NCBI GenBank assembly: GCA_047528255.1
Contig: CP180024.1
Coordinates: forward strand, 186,001 to 250,000
Direction: 5' to 3'
DNA length: 64,000 nt
Source: G047528255 sp047528255
Lineage (GTDB): Bacteria; Bacteroidota; Bacteroidia; Flavobacteriales; Blattabacteriaceae
The translations under genes were made by a program, and so were the position numbers. Below are positions 59,407 through 64,000 of the stretch, one piece after another; the stretch's first letter is position 1, and every line of letters starts with the position of its first letter. The notes under the pieces were generated by a model. The model made no database searches. It was not told the origin of the DNA and saw only the letters and a list, made by a program, of their open reading frames with translations.

Positions 59407-60252
59407 TCAATGAAGCTTTCTTTTTTTGACCATGCCTCCGCGAACATCCTTAACACTCTGAGTGATGACAAACGCATGCGGGTCTATATCTTTTATTTCG
59501 TTTTTCAATCGAGCGATCTCCAAACGTGTGATGACAAGGCTTAAAATCTCCAGATTTTTCAAAGAATATCCACTTTTACCATTGTAAATAGTTATTCCCC
59601 AACCGAGTTTTTCAATAATCATTCTGCGCATCTCGGAAGACTTATCCGTAGTGATCGTCACGAAAGTATACTCCTCTAGTCCATCAATAATGAAATCAAT
59701 GGTCTTGGCCGCTACCAAATAAGTAAGTATAGAATACAAAGCGGACTCAACAGAAAGAACGAAAGCAGCCAATAGGAATATCATGAGATTGATAACCATA
59801 ATGATGTCACTGACGGAAAAGCCCACCTTCCTGCTCAAATAAATCGCAAAAACTTCCGTACCATCCAAAACAGATCCTCCACGTATGGCTAAACCAATGC
59901 CAACACCCAGAAAAAAACCACCGAAGACCGCCGTTAACAATCTATCATTCGTGACCTGAGGAAAATGAATGAAAGTCAAGACTAATGCCAGCCCCACGAT
60001 AGCCATAGAGGCTTTGACGGAAAAATTTTTTCCGATCTGTCTATAAGCTAATACGATGAAAGGCGTATTCAAGACTACCAAAAAAAACTGCAACCTCCAA
60101 GAGGTTACCTTATCAAGCAACAAAGATATTCCCGTGATACCCCCATCTATAAAAGAATTGGGAACCAAAAAACTTTCCAAACCGAAAGCAGCGCTCATTA
60201 TCCCCAAAAAAATGATCAAAAAGGAACTTAAAATATTTTGAGATCTTTCCAT
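59407..60252 (-). CDS. YitT family membrane protein
   Basis: A 281-residue integral membrane protein with five to six N-terminal TM helices (YitT/DUF161) and a C-terminal cytoplasmic DUF2179 domain. Typical pieces: AAFGLESFLVPNSFIDGGITG, GGFFLGVGIGLAIRGGSVLDG and TEVFAIYLSRKVGFSVSD in the membrane part; FVTITTDKSSEMRRMIIEKL, GWGITIYNGKSGYS and FVITQSVKDVRGGM in the C-terminal domain. Function unsettled; transport or membrane regulation has been proposed. Its leader holds two perfect 18-bp tandem repeats. Divergent from the tmRNA gene. Intact. Confidence 0.9.
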   Translation of the reverse strand: MERSQNILSSFLIIFLGIMSAAFGLESFLVPNSFIDGGITGISLLLDKVTSWRLQFFLVVLNTPFIVLAYRQIGKNFSVKASMAIVGLALVLTFIHFPQVTNDRLLTAVFGGFFLGVGIGLAIRGGSVLDGTEVFAIYLSRKVGFSVSDIIMVINLMIFLLAAFVLSVESALYSILTYLVAAKTIDFIIDGLEEYTFVTITTDKSSEMRRMIIEKLGWGITIYNGKSGYSLKNLEILSLVITRLEIARLKNEIKDIDPHAFVITQSVKDVRGGMVKKRKLH

Positions 60253-60267
60253 AAATAAAAATATGCC

Positions 60268-60303
60268 CTAGTTTTTCCGTAACTACTAGTTTTTCCGTAA
60301 CTA
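60268..60303 (-). repeat. Two perfect 18-bp tandem repeats in the yitT leader
   Basis: Unit CTAGTTTTTCCGTAACTA (plus strand) twice without gap. Each unit is itself an inverted repeat (TAGTT-n7-AACTA). They lie 16-51 bp upstream of the yitT ATG and downstream of its likely -7 box, so could be operator sites or RNA structures. Confidence 0.8.
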
Positions 60304-60333
60304 AGAGACACTTTAAAAAATCCGATCGAAAAA

Positions 60334-60341
60334 CAAAGATA
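60334..60341 (-). promoter_or_regulatory. Putative -7 box TATCTTTG for yitT
   Basis: Perfect TAnnTTTG on the minus strand, 82 bp before the yitT ATG; puts the tandem repeats in the 5' leader. Confidence 0.45.
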
Positions 60342-60376
60342 CAACTTCCCCCCCTTGCCATAAGTACATATAATTA

Positions 60377-60384
60377 TACCTTTG
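60377..60384 (+). promoter_or_regulatory. Putative -7 box TACCTTTG for ssrA
   Basis: Perfect TAnnTTTG, 59 bp before the mature tmRNA 5' end. A hairpin CTCTTCC-TATTT-GGAAGAG (60399-60417) would lie in the precursor leader. Confidence 0.5.
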
Positions 60385-60442
60385 TTTTTTTATTTTTACT
60401 CTTCCTATTTGGAAGAGGGGATTAATGTTCATTGAAAATAAC

Positions 60443-60841
60443 GGGGCTGAGTTGGATTTGACAGCAAGGCCAATGTGTAAGTAAGCATACCGTGTCACGT
60501 GGAGCAATCACGTAAATCTGGCTCTACAAACCACAAACGGCGAAAATAACTACGCTCTCGCTGCCTGATATCGAAATTGAGTAAGTATCAGCCACGTCTA
60601 TACCAAAGTGTAGAAGCGGGATATCCCTCAGCAGCCTTGACTTACGGCGTCTGATACAGGGGTACCGGAAAAGTAAGTATAGGAAATCTGACGCCTCTTC
60701 AGTTTTCCGAACTCTAAGAGGTTACGCTGTAAATAAAGGCTCCGTGCTCTTGGTTTACGGACGAAAATTTAAGCCCGGATAAGTATGTAGAAAGCTTATG
60801 TGTTGCTTGTTTGGACGCGGGTTCGAGCCCCGCCAGCTCCA
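60443..60841 (+). ncRNA. ssrA: Transfer-messenger RNA (tmRNA)
   Basis: Rescues stalled ribosomes and tags the nascent chain for proteolysis. The 5' end GGGGCTG pairs with CAGCTCC at the 3' end to form the acceptor stem; the T arm GCGGGTTCGAGCCCCGC is clear. The tag frame reads GGC GAA AAT AAC TAC GCT CTC GCT GCC TGA, i.e. GENNYALAA-stop, a tag form typical of Bacteroidota ending in ALAA for Clp recognition. No CCA is encoded. Length about 399 nt is normal. An intact ssrA next to an intact clpS in the same window shows that protein quality control is conserved. Confidence 0.95.
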
Positions 60842-60846
60842 CTTAA

Positions 60847-60888
60847 TTTACATATCTATGTAAACTAATAATATGTTATTACATGTAA
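60847..60888 (+). other. Two palindromes after ssrA
   Basis: TTTACATA-TC-TATGTAAA (60847-60864) is a perfect 8-bp inverted repeat and TTACATGTAA (60879-60888) a second perfect palindrome; they share the TTACAT core. No T-run follows, so a classical terminator is unlikely. They could still help end or process the tmRNA precursor. Confidence 0.45.
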
Positions 60889-61023
60889 ATAAAAGATTTA
60901 CACACTTTAAAAATAAATATAAACTTGCATGAATCTTCAATTTTATGCATATTTGTTGTGAAAAAACCGTAAAAATGACAACCTTTTTCTTCTTAATCTT
61001 ATCGTAAAAGAATCCCTGTATAA

Positions 61024-62081
61024 ATCGTTATTTAAGATGATGCTTTTGAGTCACTGGTATGATCTCAGTGATATAGGAACGGAAGAATTGGTGAAAGTAT
61101 CCTTGAGCGCATGCGTTTTTTTGTTTTCGATTGGATAATAAGATCCCAGATCATACGACTTTATGCATATTTCGCAATAAAATAGTAGCCAAAAAAGCAT
61201 ATGAGCTCTTACTAAAAAAGATTAATAAGGAATTAGAAAATGCATCAGCCGATAGTTAAAACAGGAGTGATAATAGATGCCAGTATTACAGTGAGGATCT
61301 TTGCTTCAAAGGGAGATCCTACCTACGTAATGGAGGATCGGAAGGAAAATGGGCAAAACCAAATCAGTCAAAGAAAAGCATGAGTAAAAAAAGAAACTCA
61401 ATCAGGTGTAGACACTCAAGGAAAATGGCTCAAAAAATCAGGTAAACTCTACTACGGATACAAGAAGCACATAGAGGTGGATAAAAATGAAATAATACTA
61501 GCAGTACATAGCGTAGCAATCAATGAGCATTGATAGTAGAGGACTAAAGCCATTAATAAGAAAACTAGGATATAAACCCAGAAAATTATATGCAGACAAA
61601 GGTTATCAAGTGCGACCCAACGTGTTTTACTTTCATAATCGAGGCATCAAAAGACCGTATACAGAAGAAAGCCTATAAGACCCAGCCCTTAAGGGGGGGC
61701 TATTATTCAATAAATTAATGAGCAAAACCCGATGGGTAGTAGAACGTATTTTTAGAAGTATAAAGCGTTGGGTTTAAATTAGGAAAGGATCGTTACAAAG
61801 GATTAGCTCGTGTGCGTTCCCAGCATCTTATTAGGGGGCTATGGCGCATAATTTGTATCGTCCCCCCTAGCTTTATTATGAGCTGTCCATAAAAATAGGT
61901 ATATTTAATTAACTTATAATTAACAGTATTTCGAATACAATGTCAAAGAATAAATCTATATCGTATCTAACAAAGTTATCTAGGAAGCTGAATAAACGTA
62001 ATCCACGATTAACACAATAGTATTGAAATAATATTATTGATTTATAAATATATTACCCCTTTTCTCTCATGCAACGTTCTC
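61024..62081. mobile_element. IS5-type plus copy and solo left end
   Basis: 61024-62022 is a plus copy without its left end, carrying most of the transposase in broken frames (KKIRKLGYKPRKLYADKGY-like reading) and the right end. 62023-62081 is a minus solo left end whose terminal bases are read as the last codons of the SpoU methylase gene. Confidence 0.88.
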
Positions 62082-62622
62082 GTTGCTTTTTTATAAAGGT
62101 CCACAAGACAATACCTATGCTTACAGATACGTTGAGCGAGTGTTTCGTCCCAAACTGAGGGATTTCTAGAGCATGATCGCAAAGATCGATGAGGGCTTGA
62201 TTGATCCCTTTAACTTCATGGCCGAATATCAATAGGTAGCGTCCCCCATTTTCAATAGAAAATTTATTCAAGGGGGAGCTTGTATCGGTTTGCTCGATGG
62301 CGATGATTTGGTAGCCTAGCGCTTTGTAATGTTGTATTGCCTTTTCCGCATTGGGATAGTGTTCCCATATCACACTGTTTTCTGCACCTAAAGCTGTTTT
62401 GTGAATTTTTTTTTGAGGGGGTATGGCTGTAATGCCGCATAAACAAATCTTTTCAATCAAAAAGGTGTCGGCTGTCCTAAAAGCTGAACCGATATTATAG
62501 AGACTTCGTACATTGTCGAGCAAGATTACGATGGGATTTTTCGGGTTCTTTTTGAAGGCTTTGATCGAAAGTCGGTTCAGTTCTGCTGTTTTTAGTTTTT
62601 TCATTTCATAAAGCTCTGACAA
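62053..62622 (-). CDS. SpoU/TrmH family RNA 2'-O-methyltransferase
   Basis: SPOUT methyltransferase of 189 residues without the N-terminal RlmB-type domain. Motif 1: VILLDNVRSLYNIGSAFRTA; motif 2: YLLIFGHEVKGIN; motif 3: LEIPQFGTKHSLNVSVSIGI. This short form with a conserved N-terminal helix is widespread in Flavobacteriia as an unassigned RNA methyltransferase; target tRNA or rRNA is unknown. The last nine residues (RERCMREKG) and the stop codon are encoded by the terminal bases of an IS left end (62053-62081), so the natural C-terminus has been replaced. Divergent from mutS with 38 bp between the starts. Confidence 0.9.
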   Translation of the reverse strand: MSELYEMKKLKTAELNRLSIKAFKKNPKNPIVILLDNVRSLYNIGSAFRTADTFLIEKICLCGITAIPPQKKIHKTALGAENSVIWEHYPNAEKAIQHYKALGYQIIAIEQTDTSSPLNKFSIENGGRYLLIFGHEVKGINQALIDLCDHALEIPQFGTKHSLNVSVSIGIVLWTFIKKQRERCMREKG

Positions 62623-62660
62623 CTTATTACCTTCGCAAGGTAACTAAATCCCTCTCAGTC

Positions 62661-64000
62661 TTGACCCGATCAAAAAATAAACATGCTCATACACCTTTGA
62701 TGAAGCAGTATTATTCCGTTAAGTCTCAGTACCCTGATGCAATGTTGTTGTTTCGGCTGGGAGATTTCTACGAGACTTTTGGATCGGATGCCGTTAAGTG
62801 TTCGCAGTTGCTTGATATCGTTTTAACTAAACGTTCGAATGGTTCCGCGGCTGATATTGATTTAGCAGGATTTCCTCATCATTCTTTAGACACTTACTTG
62901 CCTAAGTTAGTTCGTTCCGGTCTTCGTGTGGCTATTTGTGAACAACTGGAAGATCCTAAGAAAACCACGACTATAGTCAAGAGGGGTGTAACGGAACTGG
63001 TTACTCCCGGTGTGACCTTAAATGATCAGGTGCTTGAAGCTCGATCTAATAATTTTCTCGCGGCTATCCATTATGAAAAGGATAAAACAGGTCTGGCTTT
63101 TTTGGATGTTTCCACCGGAGAGTTTCTTGTGGCTGAGGGAACTCTCCAGCATGCGCGACAACTTATGCATCGTCTTCATCCGAGTGAAATCATCTATCAG
63201 AAACAGCGAAAAAAAGATTTTGAGCAACACTTCGGGCTAGATCATTATACTTATATGATGGAAGATTGGGTCTTTCAATACTCGACAGCGTATGAAAAAT
63301 TGACGCAGCATTTTCAGACAAATTCTCTTAAAGGATTCGGAATTGAAGAGTTGTCTTTGGGGATTGTAGCAGCTGCCGTAGTCCTACATTATTTGTCCGA
63401 CACACGTCACGATCGTCTTAGGCATATTTCAACTGTCGGTAGGATAAGGGAGGATCAATATGTATGGATGGACGATTTTACGTTGCGTAATCTTGAGATC
63501 ATCAGTCCGACCAGTGATAAAGGGATGTCTTTGATCGATGTTCTTGACAAGACGATTTGTCCTATGGGCGGGCGTTTGCTCAAACGTTGGATCAGTTTGC
63601 CGCTCAAAAATATTTCTCAGATAAAGAAGCGTCATGAAGCTTTGGCGCAATTTTTGAACGATGAAACTCTTTCGCGAGCTGTATCTGATGATCTCAAACA
63701 AATTTCGGATATCGAGCGTTTGACCTCCAAGATTGCTACTGATCGTGTCAGTCCACGTGAAGTGACGGTCTTATATAGATCTTTGGAGGCTGTTGTCAGA
63801 ATTAAATCTCAACTTTTGGCGTCAGGGGCGGAGGTGTTCAAAGTATTTGGAAACAGTATCCAACCTTGTGATGTGTTACGTGAGCGTATCTCCAAAACTT
63901 TGGTTGCCGAGCCTCCGCATCAAGTCAGTAAGGGAAATGTGATCCGACAAGGTCTCTCTGAAGAGTTGGATCGGTTGCGTCAATTGGCTTATTCGAGTAA
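62661..64000 (+). CDS. mutS: DNA mismatch repair protein MutS (5' part)
   Basis: Recognises mismatches and starts repair. The frame is open from 62661 to the window end, so 446 residues are seen of about 860. I take TTG 62661 (MTRSKNKHAHTPLMKQYYSV) because the TPLMKQY motif precedes the first ATG at 62700; the ATG is the alternative. Domain I carries LLFRLGDFYETFGSDAV with the mismatch-wedging Phe-x-Glu (FYE) and the SGSAADIDLAGFPHHSLDTYL-like loop; domain II FLDVSTGEFLV; domain III begins with MSLIDVLDKTICPMGGRLLK. No disruption seen. ATPase domain lies beyond the window. An intact mutS argues against a simple mutator state. Confidence 0.95.
   Translation, partial: MTRSKNKHAHTPLMKQYYSVKSQYPDAMLLFRLGDFYETFGSDAVKCSQLLDIVLTKRSNGSAADIDLAGFPHHSLDTYLPKLVRSGLRVAICEQLEDPKKTTTIVKRGVTELVTPGVTLNDQVLEARSNNFLAAIHYEKDKTGLAFLDVSTGEFLVAEGTLQHARQLMHRLHPSEIIYQKQRKKDFEQHFGLDHYTYMMEDWVFQYSTAYEKLTQHFQTNSLKGFGIEELSLGIVAAAVVLHYLSDTRHDRLRHISTVGRIREDQYVWMDDFTLRNLEIISPTSDKGMSLIDVLDKTICPMGGRLLKRWISLPLKNISQIKKRHEALAQFLNDETLSRAVSDDLKQISDIERLTSKIATDRVSPREVTVLYRSLEAVVRIKSQLLASGAEVFKVFGNSIQPCDVLRERISKTLVAEPPHQVSKGNVIRQGLSEELDRLRQLAYSS

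Overview
The window looks like the chromosome of a Bacteroidota bacterium, most likely a Flavobacteriia-type lineage in genome decay. Evidence: a tmRNA with the tag GENNYALAA; at least thirteen upstream sites matching the Bacteroidota -7 box TAnnTTTG; a dapA-bamD-rpoZ-coaBC gene order; a DUF4271-like remnant coupled to hemD; an acyl-CoA thioesterase remnant beside dnaA; a dicluster ferredoxin beside a LuxC-type acyl-CoA reductase; and a type I IPP isomerase. AT content is high. Only housekeeping genes are intact, which suggests a host-associated or recently bottlenecked organism (inference).

The dominant feature is a single IS5-type insertion sequence of about 1.27 kb. It is present in roughly 20 intergenic blocks that together make up about 45% of the window (sum of block lengths). 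Every copy is frameshifted, internally deleted, nested or reduced to its ends; no intact transposase is left. One end reads like GAGAACGTTGCATGAG (left, 5' of the transposase) and the other, read inward, like GAGACCATTGTGTTAA (right). The islands of intact genes lie between these blocks.

Layout: 1-2295 IS mosaic; dnaA (-); divergent thioesterase remnant cut by an IS end; thioredoxin-like protein; small acidic exported protein; YfcE-type phosphoesterase; operon dapA-ferritin pseudogene-bamD-rpoZ-coaBC (-); small membrane protein; kdsB; copA; rsmD and rpsA (-); 25.4-31.0 kb IS graveyard; tiny ribosomal THX gene, a nicotinamidase pseudogene and an HTH regulator; CPBP protease; rlmB-like methylase; sucA-sucB (-); idi-PTPS-gcvT (-); IS mosaic; TonB-receptor-like remnant; clpS; tRNA-Arg(ACG); ferredoxin-desaturase (-) divergent from acyl-CoA reductase; DUF4271 remnant-hemD; folK; rodA; yitT divergent from ssrA (tmRNA); SpoU methylase whose C-terminus is written by an IS end; and the 5' part of mutS.

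Together the surviving genes cover replication start, translation and its quality control (S1, THX, tmRNA, ClpS, rRNA methylases), TCA cycle (2-oxoglutarate dehydrogenase), one-carbon metabolism, cell wall and LPS precursors (DapA, KdsB, RodA), outer membrane assembly (BamD), haem, folate, CoA, isoprenoid and lipid modification. Lost functions visible as relics include iron storage, NAD salvage, a thioesterase and an outer-membrane receptor. I did not find a clear new defence or biosynthetic system. The most unusual signals are the IS ends reused as gene boundaries, the non-IS repeats that sit next to IS ends, and the tandem palindromic repeats before yitT.
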